Shown: positions 32,831 to 45,187, counted from the first letter of the stretch. The stretch is DNA of 64,000 nt from Pardosa pseudoannulata (GCA_032207245.1 CM063500.1:59296973-59360972), one strand, 5' to 3'. Made by a program: numbers and translations. The notes: generated by a model from the letters alone, not told the origin.

Positions 32831-35234
32831 ATTTCTTCTTGAATTTATATCATAAACATTTCAAAATTCACTGCAAACAATTTTATCTTTAAATTAATTA
32901 TTGGTTGCTAAGTTATAAATTATCTAACTTTTTGTTTTGTCAGTACCATTTCATTTACTACCATCAATCTTTGACTGACAGTGTGAATATCTGCAATATT
33001 GTCATGTTAAATGATAATATGGTTAGAAGAGTTTTAACATGGACAGTGACTGTTTGGTGGTATCAAAAAATGTATATACAAAATTTGATGACTATGACAT
33101 GTGATGTAGATTTGTATAAAGCATATGCATACAAATATATATATTCTCTAATTAGCTAAACTTCAAATATTTATTTTGTCAGGCACAGAAATTAGTTGAT
33201 TTTCCTGCAAAGTAAACACTACCAAGTCTTTATGAATGACTCACAGTAGATTAAACTTTTAAGATTTCACTTCTTAGGCATGTGCAATTACAGACCTTTA
33301 AAACCTTTTCCAAATATCATTGATTCTGATTCACTAACCCTCTTCAAGAGGAAGTTCTTGTATTTTTTATTTTTTAATGTTTGCACTTAGTCTCTTTCTA
33401 GCATGTTACTTTCAGTCATATTGCAGGGCTGTTTCTTTATAATTAGGGCCACATAAATGTTACAAGGATGTAGAATTCTGCAAAATCTACTGTTGTCCAC
33501 ATAATTTTTAATTTTCTACATAGTTTTACTTCTACTTTTCCATCATCTTTAATCCTTCTGTTTTTTTTCATTGTGGGATTGGATAAACTTGTTAACTTTT
33601 TCCCTGCTTGTTATGTGTAGTGAAATTAAATATTTACTATTACCCAGAATTGATTTTTTCTAAAAAGCAACAGCTCAAGTTTTAAGGTATAATTATTAAA
33701 AATTTTAAACAGGTTTCTTATGTCATATAGAGTAAACCTATGCATGGAATTAGCAATTAGTTTCTTATTTCTTTCTTATTTAGAAACAGAGAGGGGGCTC
33801 GAGTTTCCTAGCCTCTCTCGTTGAACTTTTCTAATATTGAAATACAAGTGCATTTTCAAATATAGTTTTTTAAAAACTGTATATTTAATCAAAGTTTAAT
33901 TTTATAGTAAAAAATTCTATCTACTTTAATTTCAATATTTTTGTTCCCAAATTGTTTTATGCATTTACTGAAACATATCATACAAGACATGAAATCTTAT
34001 ATATATTTAACATATTCAGGAGTTTGTCTCCAATCACAATAATAAAGTCATAATTACAATTACGTAAGGTAGTTGTAGTTAATAACTTTTATTTTCATAT
34101 CGTACAGCCCTCTTAGGCCTTACGCCACACAAACATTCCGTCATCTAATCAAATACTTCTCTTGACCTGTCACGTGACCATCAAAACTGGAAACACAATG
34201 ACGCCACTCTCATAATTTAGAACCTTGACCAACTTCAATTTCTACTGTTATATATATAATACTAGCATCATTACTTGACATTGCCTGGGTAGATATATAG
34301 ATATGAAATTTTTAAGCACACCATCAAACTATTAAAGAAATCTGTGCTGTGTTTGCCATACTTTCTGTGTGTACGGTAGTAACATTTCAATTATAATATG
34401 AATTAAATAAAAAAAATCACATATTGTAATTTTAAAGTTATATTTAGTGTTTTGTATGCAATACCAAATGGATAGGAAGGTTTTTTTGAGATACAATAGC
34501 CTGTTTATATGTATAAAAAGCATTACAAATGCAGGATAGATCCATGAAACATAATCCTTTCTCATGATTTATCCCTACCTAGGAATAAAAAATTGAGGCT
34601 TTTTCCCTGCTTTTTATGTGTAGTGAAATTGAATATTCACTATCACCCAGAATTGATTTTTTCTTAAAAGCAACGGCTCAAGTTTTGTCAATTTTTTTGG
34701 TATTTCATGAAAGCAGCTCAAGTGTTTATTCCAGAATACTGATCATGATGCACTGTTCAAAATTATTCTAGGAATTAATAATCCATCAGTAAGACTTAAG
34801 TACTTATCAAAGAATTTTGTAAAAGAATGTTTTAGTCCTGATTTAATAAAATTTTAGAATTCAGAGACAATGTCACTGAGGTTTTCAGATCTAACACGAA
34901 AAGCAAAGAATGTACTCTCAATGCTATCTAAATTTATTGACTGCAAAAGAGCACTATCATGTTACAGTTGAGTATCTACAAAACAATCATTTTAAAGGAT
35001 TATTTTGTTTCTGGATTTACATTTCATAATTTTAATAAACTATAGTGTAGTAATAACTGCGTAATAATGATTATGGAAATAATTTATCACACATTCATTT
35101 AGCGAGAATTGTTTCTAACTATAAAAAAGAATAGCCATAAAGTTTCTTTAATAGATATTCAAGTTTTTTGTATGTAATTATTTTCCTAGTTATCTGTATA
35201 TTTTCAGTATATTGCTGAATAATTTATAATGTAT
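32831..35234. other. AT-rich stretch with one dispersed direct repeat
   Basis: About 90 bases, from ctttttccctgctt to caacagctcaagtttt, recur at 33595-33686 and 34598-34688 as diverged direct copies. An imperfect stem (gagaggGGgctcgag ... ctagcctctctc) lies near 33790-33820. No gene is supported, and no upstream translin exon was found. Confidence 0.5.
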
Positions 35235-36044
35235 TTAACCTTTTGACAGTTTCATTTTTTTCCAGAATTCTGTCAAAAAAATGTCAGAATTTTCATTTGC
35301 AAATTGCATTTTTTTTTGTTCATTTTTCATTTTTAAGTAAAAATATGTTATTAAAATTAATATTTCTAATATTTTTTAGCATCTATTACAATTTTTTTTC
35401 TTTCTATGAAAGCATCATAGAACTGAAGTTTACCTTTAGTCTCATCGATATCCAAGTTAATTTTTGGAATTCCAGTGAAAGCAAATCTAGGAGGCGGATC
35501 CGAAGGATTATCACAATTAATTTAAAAAAATTGTCTTGCTTGACTGATTCCATCTGTACTACTATCAGAGTCATTACTATCCAGGTCATCTAGTAAACTT
35601 TCGCTACTATCATTTACAGATAATTCAGTTTCTGATTCCGAGTCACAGTTCGAATCACAAGAAATTAGCTCCATATGCTCTGAATTATTCATTATTTAAA
35701 AGTAAAAATATATTATTCAACTCTTACATCAATAAAATTATCAGGCGGTTAGTAAAATATAACTAAAAAGCTGTACACTGAAAGATAACAATTCGTCTTT
35801 TGATACAAAACATGTGAAAAAACCTGCGCTTTCGAACCAATCAGAATAGAAAATACAATAAACTGCAAACTATCATTTACTGGGCAACTATCACCATCTA
35901 TAAGAATCATTTGTTACTAAAATTGGAAAAAATATGGCCGAAACAGTGCAAGCGAAATAGAAATCAAATTGCCCATACGGGCAAACCAGTAAAGGCCCGA
36001 AAGCTGTGCTGTACGGCATACGGGCAAAACAGGGAAGGGATTAA
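35235..36044 (-). mobile_element. piggyBac-family element P1, copy 2
   Basis: This is the reverse of 13953-14740. TTAA at 35235-35238 is followed by CCTTTTGACAGTTTC, and the other end reads CGGGCAAAACAGGGAAGGGA with TTAA at 36041-36044. The GTACGG palindromes near the right end are partly decayed. Internal sequence matches copy 1 throughout. Confidence 0.88.
35404..35692 (-). pseudogene. piggyBac transposase N-terminal remnant (P1 copy 2)
   Basis: Reading from CAT at 35690-35692 on the minus strand gives the same acidic, serine-rich start as the frame at 14302-14583 (DNSEHMELISCDSN), with substitutions. It then gives the same distal RIRLLDLLSLEFQ segment. As in copy 1, the catalytic core is deleted and the frame is interrupted. 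It adds no functional domain, but it confirms that the deletion derivative itself was mobilised. Two copies with the same internal deletion, each in its own TTAA, indicate transposition in trans by a full-length relative. Confidence 0.6.
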
Positions 36045-36218
36045 CTCTTTTTTATACAAATTACAGTCCTGGAAAAGTTTAAATTTCTACATTAACTGAA
36101 AATGTTGAGCATCTTAAAGCACTAAACCACTTTTTTCCTATTTAAGAATATTATGTTAATTTCACATTATATTTTCTATCAATTTACTTCTAGAAGTAAT
36201 AGATATATACTAATTAGT

Positions 36219-37166
36219 TTAACCCCTTGCCTGTTTTGCACGTACACCGTACGGCGGGCGGGTTTGCCTTGCCTTTAAAGATCTACCCGTACATTGTACG
36301 GGTTATCTGATTTCTTTGTTGTTCTCACTATTTTGGCAGTATCTTTTGCATTTTTAATGTCAAATTAGTTGTGTAGATATCCACAAGGTGTTAGTTTTCA
36401 AAGTATATTCTGTTTGATTAAAAAAGCGCATGCTTTCTGATAGGTTTTGCAACACTCTTTGAGTCTTTATCTTTGAGTTTTTGGCTTGAGGCTTTGGGAG
36501 TCTGACTAAGAGAGATTTTTAAGAAGTAATTCTACCTACAGACAAAAATGTAAGACCTGTGAATCAGTGCCATGTGTGTTCACTGAAGAAAGATGACAGC
36601 AGCAAAAAAATTAGAAAAGAAATTAGATATTTTTGTCTGGACTGTGACGTTAGACTACGTCTCTTGCCCTCTTTCAAAAAACAGGTTAAATAAATGCACT
36701 TGTAGGTAGTATTTACATTTGAAAATAATTTCATAGTAATTGTAATTGAAAATATTTTTATCTTTTATATGCACAACTGTAAATGTAATGTAACTTTCCT
36801 GTCCAAGATTTATTGCACTAAATCTGATCTTTCAAAAAACAGGTTAAATAAATGCACTTGTAGGTAGTATTTACATTTGAAAATAATTTCATAGTAATTG
36901 TAATTGAAAATATTTGTACTTTTTATATGCACAACTGTAAATGTAACTTTCCTGTCTGGCACACACAAGAGAGAAAATCAACTTCCAGGGAAAACATTAT
37001 TTTATTTCCCGTAAAGATAGTTTTATACATGTAGAAAATAATTAGAAATATTACTTTAAATAACATTTTCCAGCTTACAAATGTAAAGTAAACAAAAATA
37101 TGCAATAAAAAATGTGATATTTTTCGGATCGAATTCCTGAGAAAAATGAAACTGTTAAGGGGGTAA
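36219..37166 (+). mobile_element. piggyBac-family element P1-like, copy 3 (retains cysteine-rich domain)
   Basis: The left end TTAACCCCTTGCCTGTTTTG and its decayed palindromes (CGTACACCGTACG, CCCGTACATTGTACGGG) match P1. The right end ATGAAACTGTTAAGGGGGTAA is a degraded P1 right end. Unlike copies 1 and 2 it keeps the transposase C-terminus instead of the N-terminus. It also contains a tandem duplication with a 158-bp period starting at 36671 and 36829. Confidence 0.75.
36555..36690 (+). pseudogene. piggyBac transposase cysteine-rich domain remnant (P1 copy 3)
   Basis: One plus frame reads NQCHVCSLKKDDSSKK and then IRKEIRYFCLDCDVRLRLLP. The pattern C-x2-C ... R-YFC-x2-CDV-LC is the C-terminal zinc domain of piggyBac transposases; here the cysteine after CDVxL has become arginine. 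Sequence upstream of it joins directly to the element's 5' end, so the catalytic region has been deleted. The domain is followed by a duplicated 158-bp segment containing caggttaaataaatgcac. It is a third kind of deletion derivative of the same family. Confidence 0.65.
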
Positions 37167-37375
37167 AAAAATTTTTCTTACATAGGAGTTTTAAAGTATT
37201 CCAGCCTGCATATTTTTCTAGTGTACAGTCCTGTTGAAATTGCACATGCTTGATATAGATGAAAAGTTTTTAATTTCAGTAATTTACAGTGTTACTTTTT
37301 TTTTTCAGTTGTAAACTTACTGGATTATGGCGTAATATTTTAGTTATAATGCAAGTATATTTCTTCTTGTTTCAG

Positions 37376-37455
37376 TCAGTGCAGATCCTGATGACCCTTT
37401 TCATATTGAACTGGATGATTTCCTTCTGGGACTTCTAATACTAGCTGATGAATTG
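37376..37455 (+). CDS. TSN: Translin, penultimate coding exon
   Basis: Translin is a conserved single-stranded DNA/RNA-binding protein that assembles with TRAX into the C3PO endoribonuclease, which helps RISC activation and tRNA processing. This exon follows a ttcttgtttcag acceptor and ends before a gtatag donor. It encodes ADPDDPFHIELDDFLLGLLI then LADEL, matching the segment of animal translins just before the E-SRLSVNS junction. The upstream splice phase is one base and the downstream phase is zero, in register with the exon at 44091. The ORF is too short for ordinary ORF finding. Preceding exons (about the first two thirds of the protein) were not found between the N gap and this exon. 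The assignment rests on the match to translin rather than TRAX across both exons. Confidence 0.88.
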
Positions 37456-37829
37456 GTATAGTCAATTTTGATTTCTTTTAATGTATTTTCATCAAAGTAT
37501 TTTATACTATGGAATTTATTTAGCCCAGAATGTGCACTTAATATCACAACCGTAACTAGAGGGTGACTTGGCAGGCTACCCCCTCTGATAACCCAAATAT
37601 GTTCAAAATTTCGATGTTTTAAATGTGAATACAAAATTTGAAATCTATATCTGTAATATTTCAAAAGATATTTACATTAATGATTTCACTGATAGGAACT
37701 TTTCTGAACCAATGAAAATTTTAAAAGGCTTTATACTTTATACCCATGTTTATTGTTACTGAAATTCCATCAAATGATAAGCAATTTGCTTGTGGAGCCA
37801 CTATATGTGTGCTTATATATATTGCTTTA

Positions 37830-39510
37830 AATTAGCACCATATTAAAAAGGTGTTTAAGTGCTTAGAAGAAGCAGGCTTTTATACATTGCTGTTTGATGA
37901 AACATTGAATCAGTCAATCCAGCAAAAGCAAATGGACATCCATGTGTAATACTGGAATTCAGCAGAAAGTCAAGTCAAAACTCAGTACTGGACTTCAGCA
38001 TTCATTGGGCATTCGCAGGCTACTGATATCTTAGTCTTTTTATAAATCAGTTGAAAAATTAAGTTTGTCAAAACTGGTGTCTCGATGGATAGTCCTAGTG
38101 TGAACTGGAAATTCTATGATCATCTGCAGGATGATCTGAGAAAAGAATTTAACCACAAGATCATAACAATTGGCAGTTGTGGTTTGCACATAATTAATAA
38201 TGCTTTTAAGCAGGAACAAGCCAGCATATTAGCTTCCTAGTATTGGCTACTCAAGGATTCACCAGCAAGAAGAGAAGATTTTTATCAATCTGTCAGATGG
38301 CAAAAAGCTTCCTTTAAAATTTTGTGGCCATCAATGGTGGAAAATGTTTCTGTAGTTAAGCATGCAATAGAAATTTGGTCCGATGTTAAATACTATAACA
38401 TCGCAACATACATACACTTCTGTGTTTGTGGGGGCTTAGTAAAAACAATCGATTAAAGTCCTAGACTTTAATATATCGACTATATACAAAATATACATGA
38501 TACAAAACAACATCATGTGGGAGAGAGAAAGCAACCTTCTCTACCCTCCAGCCCCCAACAACCAACTGCCTTCTTCTTGAAGGACCCCTTGCAAAAGGGG
38601 GGGGGGCAGGAAAAGGGCTGAGAGCAAGGGAGTGGTCAGCGGGCCGGACTCCTCAACGATAGCTGGCATTCCACACAGGGGTATGTTCGGCCATAAAAAT
38701 CCTATTCTCCTCTGGGTCTAGAACTCCTGCTTTTTTCAGGGGAATAAATTCCCACGTTTCCTGAGAATGATCGATCCTATTTCTGGTCTCCTTGTGACCA
38801 GCTGCCACAATACATAAGTAATGTAGAAAAGGGTAATTTAAGCAAAATAAAAAACAAGTATTATCTGACAGTAGTAGAAGGTACAAAAAATAAGGGACTT
38901 CTTGTAAAATTGCATTTTTTTTTTTTTTTTAAATCTATGGCAAAGTTATTTCAACCCTTCTTAGAATTCTCTCAAAGCAATAAACCATTGTTGCCTTTTC
39001 TTGGAGATGACATGTTACAGCTTGTAAAGCAGTGTGTTGAATATTTAAATTTTTTAAAACTAGAAGAAAATGTTAACTACAGTTCCAAAGCTGTGTAAAT
39101 TTGATTTTCCTGACTGTAATTGTTATTCTTCTCTGGAAAAAAGGAATATGGTGTTTGTTGGAGACAAATTAGTTAATGAAAAATTAAAACAGAAAGAAAT
39201 AACAGATAAAGATGCCCTTGTATTGTGACGTGTTGTCGAAGTTTTATAGTGAAAATGCTACAAAGCCTGATAGCTAAATCTCCTGTAGCATATTTGCTTA
39301 TATGAAATGCTTCCTGTCATGACCCCAGATTGATGGTTAAAAATCAGACCAAATGTATGAATTCTATGATAAATGTTTTGCTGTATTTAACTGAAAAGAA
39401 GATTGTTGCTGAATAAGATTGTGATGATATATTTCTTCAGTTTAAAGATTTTATGGAGGGTACAGTTGTAAAATCTACTCTAGTCTTTTAAGAATTGAGT
39501 CAAAAACAAG
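37830..39510 (+). pseudogene. hAT transposase pseudogene, split by a solo LTR
   Basis: Lying in the translin intron, it reads LLFDETLNQSIQQKQMDIHV, a stop, then YWTSAFIGHSQATDIL. Next come GVSMDSPSVNWKFYDHLQ and IITIGSCGLHIINNAFKQ, then DSPARREDFYQSVRW and VENVSVVKHAIEIWSDV. This is the RNase H-like region of a hAT-derived family in which SFDES, DGPNVNWK, GSCGLHV and RWVEN are typical. Coding breaks at 38417-38809, where an LTR is inserted, and resumes as GLLVKLHFF, AKLFQPFLEFSQSNKPLLPF and, further on, NMVFVGDKLVN. Several stops show it is dead. No terminal repeats were identified, so the element's limits are uncertain. Confidence 0.75.
38417..38809 (-). mobile_element. solo LTR (393 bp) with 5-bp target duplication
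   Basis: ATACA stands immediately on both sides (38412-38416 and 38810-38814). On the minus strand the insert starts TGTGGCAGCTGGTCACAAGG and ends ACACAGAAG, with a TATTAAAG-type poly-A signal region about 60 bases before the end. Skipping the insert and one ATACA leaves the hAT pseudogene frame continuous (VKYYNIATY joins SNVEKGN), which confirms the boundaries. The insert carries no gag or pol, so it is what remains after LTR-LTR recombination. The non-canonical 3' end (AAG rather than CA) is noted. Confidence 0.75.
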
Positions 39511-39650
39511 GAGACTAGATACTTTTTTCAATGAATTTTATTAGCACAGATGACACAGAGAAAAAATTATAATTTAATAAGATTAAATAAGATTAAATTT
39601 AATAAGATCAAATAAGCAGAGATAAATATATAATTTAAAAGTTTTCAAAA

Positions 39651-41426
39651 ATGCCTCGTCCTGGGCTGAACATTTCTGAAGCTTTGGCTTTATTAGAGGA
39701 GCTTCCATCAGATTCTGAATCTGTAGTCACAGATAGAGATAGTGATGACAATGAATGTGCTTTTCCACATCAAACTGAGAGCAATCTCCAGATGTCTGAG
39801 GATTTGGATGTTGATGAACCTGATGAACTAGAAGACATTAACTTACCAGGTCCATCACAACCTTCTAACAGGACTTGGACAAAGAAAGGTCGAGTTAATC
39901 GGCACAATCCAAAATTCATTGCTGATTCAGGTTTGTCGGATGATCCATCACCGATAGGATTGTTTTTGGCCCTTTTCACTCAGACTTTTATGGAAAGTAT
40001 AGCTTTCCAAACAAATTTGTATGCCACACAGCCTGTAACTATACAGGAACTTTATACATTTCTGGCCATAAACATTCTTATGGGAGTGAAGAAACTTCCC
40101 AGCTACCGGGATTTTTGGTCATCTAATGAACGTCTTCATGATAATTATATTGCACAGCAAATGCAGTGAAGAGGTTCTCATGGATGTTGTCAAATATTCA
40201 CCTCAACAATAACAGCTTACAGCCACGTAGAGGTGAAAATAATTTTGACAAATTGTACAAGGTCCGGCCTTTGCTGTCCCATCTTTCCAAGAGATTTGAA
40301 AGTATTTTTAGTCCAAGAAGATGCCAAGCCATAGATGAGTCTATGATAAAGTTCAAAGGCCAAAGCTCACTAAAGCAGTAAATGCTTAAAAAGCCCATAA
40401 AACGGGGCTATGAGGTATGGATGCATTGCGATGAAAGTGGGTTTGCTTCCAATTTGAACTATATACAGGGAAGCTCAAAGAAGTCAAAAGGAACTTGGGA
40501 GAGAGGGTAGTAAAATCTTTGATAAACTTTATGGGAAGAACCATAGACTTTATATGGATAATTTTTTCACATTGTACGACCTCTTCAGCTTTTTAGAAAC
40601 ACAAAATGTCTATTGTTCTGGGATTGTAAATCTTTCTTGAAAAAAAATCTTCCCAAAACGTTGGCAGAAGACAAAAAATTGAAACGGGGAGAATATGATT
40701 GGGCAGTCAGCAGCGAAAATATAGTGTGCATGAAGTGGAAAGACAAGAGGTGTGTGGCGCTACTTTCTACTCAAGAAAATTCGACAGAGAAAGTTCTTAT
40801 GGAAAGAAAGGAAAAAGATAGGAAAAAGGTGCAGGTGCCATGCCCAAAGGTTGTTGTAGACTACAACAAAAATATGGGCTTCATTGACCATTTTGATCAT
40901 CTCAAAAGCTTATACGAGATTGATCGAAAAAGCAAAAAGTGGTGGCACCGCATTTTTTTTTTTTTCATTTTTTAGATGTTTCAATAGTCAACTCCTTTAT
41001 TATGTATAAATTGCATCCAAGTTCTGAAAAGGAGCTGAAAATAATGAAGAACTTTAGATTAGACATTGTCAGGTGTTTGATGTCTCTCGGCAGTGCAGAC
41101 GAATGCAAAAAGCGGATGTCCCCGATGAAAAATGTCTGCAAAATGTTGAATACATATCTAAAAAATGTAAATCATGGAGATGTGTATTTTGCAGTACCAC
41201 TGAAAAACCCCACAGAAGCAGGTGGATGTACAAAATATGCAATGTTGGTTTGTGTATGCTCGGCAAAAACGTCCCGTGCATCAAAAAATTCCATAGAAAA
41301 TTATATTTGTGTATTTTTACTTTACTTTTATACCTTATATGTAAAGATATAAAACGAAAAGAAAAAGTAGCTGAGTTACAGAACTTGAGCGAAAAAATTT
41401 CTGAAACAAAAAAAGAAATCTGTTGA
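39651..41426 (+). pseudogene. full-length-like piggyBac (PGBD) transposase pseudogene
   Basis: From ATG 39651 an acidic N-terminus (SDSESVVTDRDSDDNE) leads to DPSPIGLFLALFTQ and ELYTFLAINILMGVKKLP, the start of the catalytic fold. A frameshift near 40166 is followed by the first acidic motif (QAIDESMIKFKGQSS). The second motif (YMDNFFTLYDL) is readable near 40550-40575 in a frame broken by stops, and the third is MGFIDHFDH. All three aspartates of the DDD triad are therefore still present. Another frameshift separates the distal catalytic part from the cysteine-rich end (WRCVFCSTTEKPHRSRW, then ICNVGLC). The family's usual length of about 550-600 residues is covered. It lies within the translin intron and no TTAA-linked terminal repeat was identified. 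Confidence 0.88.
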
Positions 41427-41909
41427 AATTTCATAATGAAATGATTTATGTATGTGAACTTGCACTATTGGAAATTCCTTTGTAAATAGTAAATAAATAT
41501 TTGTTAATGTTCTTAACATTCTTTTACATTTTCCAACCAAAAGTGCAGTACTATTAAAGAAAATCCTCAAATACATATGTTTTCAGTGTATTACTGTAGT
41601 AATTCAAATTTCCATATATTATCCTTAAAAAATTATGAAAATACTTTTAGTTTATTAATACTTTTTATGGTCACGAGCTAGAAAACTTATTTGACAAATA
41701 ATCTTTCGCATACTGGATAGGTTTAAAGTATAAAATCAGCTGCCCTTTCCTGATAGCTAACAGTCATGCTGATTTTAATTAAACAAAGCATGGAGGGTGG
41801 GGAGTGTAGATATTTCAGCTATTTATGGAAGTTCAATTTTCCTTGCATTGAATGTAATAGAAAAGTCTAACTTTCTTCTTACCCTGGCAACATCGGGCAT
41901 AATCAGTTA

Positions 41910-42016
<107 letters not shown>

Positions 42017-43121
42017 TCATTTTTAAACCATCAGAAAGTACTGTTTATATTGTATTTTATTCACAATTTGTTTTTAGTTTGATCACACAAAAAACTTTAG
42101 ATGTACATTTTTCAAAATTAGTTTTTGTGAAATAGATTTAACTTATATTAATTTTTAGGCATTTTTAAAAACTTAATTCTGAAATATTATAGGGCATTTA
42201 TTGAACATGCTTTGTCTGGTTAATAATAACTAAAATATGTTCCTCAGGAAATAGGGTTTATGTCGTTATACCGTGTATTTCAAGTAGGTCTTTGTAAAAA
42301 GTTACTTTGGTACTTAAATTTTTGTTTTGTAAAAAGGCATACCTTTAAAACATAAGTATGCAGATCTAGAATATATAAGTTCACTGTATTATTAACATAG
42401 ATTACAGTCATTTATTAGTATTAAGCAGTATTTCTTTTCTCATTAGCCCTTTAAATATTCCAACCAGTAGCATAAATATACATATAGAAAGAAATAAACA
42501 CTAGTCTGCTTGTGAAATAGCATGTTCTTGCTCTGTGTAAATAAGTATGAATTCTATTCTATATCAATAAAGTGCTTATTTGTTTGTCTGTCTTTCAAAG
42601 AAATGCCACTAAAACCAAATGACTAAGTAATATGAAATTTGCAGTATAATACTTTAGGTTGTGCCTTGAAGCAATTTTTTGTGCTTACATATCTTGTTCT
42701 ATAATTATAAAACAAATTATTGTAATAGAACAATTAACACAATATTTGAAAGTTTATAAAATGTACTTTTCATGAACTTTATGAGAAACTTGCAAATCAA
42801 ACTACTGACTTTTAATGTGGATGAGTAATGTAATGAGAGAAGGGGATGCTCTGATGGGGGCAGTTCACCCAGTGAAGATTGCTGAGTTAATTTTGAGATA
42901 TAAATTGAAGGGGGAGAACTTTCCCATTATAGACAATTTTTCTTTACACCTCTGATGTGGATATTTTAAAATTTACATAAACATTAAAGCATACCTTCCA
43001 TAATTTATAAATTTTGTACAATCCTTCCAGAACACAAAGTTATTGTAAAATTACACACTAGTGCTGAAACATATTTAATGATTTTTGTGACATATTTCTC
43101 CAAAGGCCATAGGGGTTTTAT

Positions 43122-43122
43122 A

Positions 43123-43184
<62 letters not shown>
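43122..43184. repeat. (TA)n microsatellite
   Basis: A nearly pure TA dinucleotide run within the translin intron. Confidence 0.95.
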
Positions 43185-43188
<4 letters not shown>

Positions 43189-44090
43189 CAATATCTAAGC
43201 CTTAAAGTCCATCCAAAATTATCCCCTTTTCCCATTCATTATTCTAAATTTTAATTTCTGCTTTTTATATTAACAATATTCCCCAGCCATCCAATTTAAA
43301 CTAGGATGTTTTCATTCCTTCAGCATAACCCCAAAATTCTTTCTTTGATTCTCAAAGTAAAAAATGATATTGCTGGAATTTTAATGAGGATGCAATAACT
43401 CTCCCAGGAAAATCTGTAACGATCAGCAATAATAGTCATCTGGAACGTCACACTTTGGCAGATGTCTCTAATCAAAGGTTACTCTCACAGGTTAAGTAAT
43501 TAACTGTTGCCTCAGCATTTTCCCATGGCACTAAACCACATATGGTATTTGGTCATGTCTTGCAAAAGGTTGGCATTAGAGAAAGAGCATTCTGACACCG
43601 TCCGGTTCAGATGCCTCTGGATTTTGTGCTAGTTTTGGAAGGTGAAATAAAGATTACGTTCGGCCATGACAACTGATGTGTTTCTTGACAGGCATTTATT
43701 GGGATTCTTGGCAGCCCAATATGCCCGGGCTGAGGAAAATAATAGGGACAATTTCAAAAGAAGTTTTCAAGTGTAAATTTGGGGCTGGTTGGTCCCCCTT
43801 AGATTACATATATGTATATATATACACACACACATGAACATGTGAAATAAAATATACATTACAGTAACATTTAGGTCATGATGCTGTGCAAGTTTCGACA
43901 TAATTGGTTTGAAATCAATACTGGAGGATATGTAATAAAATACTTTATGTAAAAATAATCATATTTTGATGAATGAATTTTTAATTTGAAAATCATCTTG
44001 ATTTGATTCTTTGTGATGAGTAAAGTAAATTAATTTTGATAATTCTTTGTTTGATTTGTAAAATACTGAAATTTTTATCTGTAATTACAG

Positions 44091-44309
44091 ACTCGATTGT
44101 CATTGAACAGTGCCACTTATGGTGATTACAAGCGTCCAGTCGAGATAGCTGAATTTGTGTCTGATATAAATGCTGGATTTCGGTTGCTCAATTTAAAAAA
44201 TGACACTCTCAGAAAGAAATTTGATGGCTTAAAATACAACTTAAAGAAGGTAGAGGAAGTAGTTTATGATTTATCAATTCGAGGACTAATTACTTCTCCA
44301 CCAAGCTAA
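44091..44309 (+). CDS. TSN: Translin, terminal coding exon
   Basis: The exon starts after gtaattacag in phase zero and encodes TRLSLNSATYGDYKRPVEIA, then EFVSDINAGFRLLNLKNDTL, RKKFDGLKYNLKKVEEVVYD and LSIRGLITSPPS before TAA at 44307-44309. This is the C-terminal quarter of translin, where INxGFRLLNLKND-LRK-DGLKYD-KKVEEVVYDLSIRG is highly conserved. It covers the helices used in octamer assembly. The vertebrate VTAGDY motif, reported to bind GTP, appears here as ATYGDY. The tail after RG is shorter and different from the vertebrate one. A poly-A signal lies about 95 bases downstream. The exon looks intact and under constraint, unlike the surrounding pseudogenes. Confidence 0.95.
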   Translation, partial: TRLSLNSATYGDYKRPVEIAEFVSDINAGFRLLNLKNDTLRKKFDGLKYNLKKVEEVVYDLSIRGLITSPPS

Positions 44310-44401
44310 ATATTGAAATTTGTCCATATTTAATTTTCGTTCAATTTTCATTACATGAGTCTCTGTTACATTAAAAATATGTTTTTATATGCATAATTTT
44401 C

Positions 44402-44407
44402 AATAAA
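44402..44407 (+). promoter_or_regulatory. poly-A signal of translin
   Basis: AATAAA lies about 95 bases after the translin stop, followed within 30 bases by a GT-rich stretch (ttcttgtgttagtgtgtaat), as expected of a cleavage site. Confidence 0.75.
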
Positions 44408-44439
44408 ATGTTAAAAATATTCTTGTGTTAGTGTGTAAT

Positions 44440-45187
44440 ATCTTTTCTTATTAGTGCACTAGTAAATTAAACTATAAGGTGTTTAATGAATTGTTAAAAG
44501 TTGCTTTCCTGAAATTTTAAGAAACGTTTGAAAAATTTTCCAACATATTTTAATTTTTAAAAAATCTCAGAAAAAATTACATATATAATAACTGTTACAA
44601 TAGTAAATAACTACTTTTTTAACTTGTAAGATATGAAAAGATTCAAACTATCCAAAATGAATTATAATTCAATATTCTTATGCCTTTCCTTGCTAAAATT
44701 CTATTAATAATGACTTAAAAAATAATTAAGAACAGCAAACTATCAATACTTAATTCATATTTTCTTTAAAGCATTTTTTTTAATTATTAAACTTGTTTAC
44801 TTTAAAAAATCAATTTATAAAACTCTTATAAAGAAAAAAATTCAAGCTGCTTGAAAAAAAAAAATTCTTTTCATTTATTATACATATTATTAAAATGCAA
44901 AACTCAATTTATGCAAAAATTACAAGTACAGCATAAGATAAGTAATGAATTAGTAACTTGCAAATATGTGTTTGTTATAAGTCAGTCCTTATAATAATTT
45001 TCCAAAAGGTCCTAGATAGTGTAGTAGTATAATAGTTCAGTTAAAAGAAAATTCCTTATAGAGAGATATATTTAAAAGGCAAATTTCAAGAATTTATATT
45101 TAGTTATTCAAGTATCAAGAAATTAATTGCTAATGAATGTTTAATATTTATTCATAATTATCTAAAATGTTCACGATTCCAAAAGTC
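44440..45187. other. intergenic AT-rich stretch
   Basis: About 750 bases with no supported feature. Confidence 0.65.

Noticed and set aside
32905..33159. Possible upstream translin exon after gttttgtcag
   Set aside because: The encoded peptide does not match translin, and no phase-one donor fits the exon at 37376.
38653..38886. 77-residue minus-strand frame
   Set aside because: Most of it lies in the solo LTR and it runs across the LTR boundary into hAT sequence; there is no independent coding evidence.
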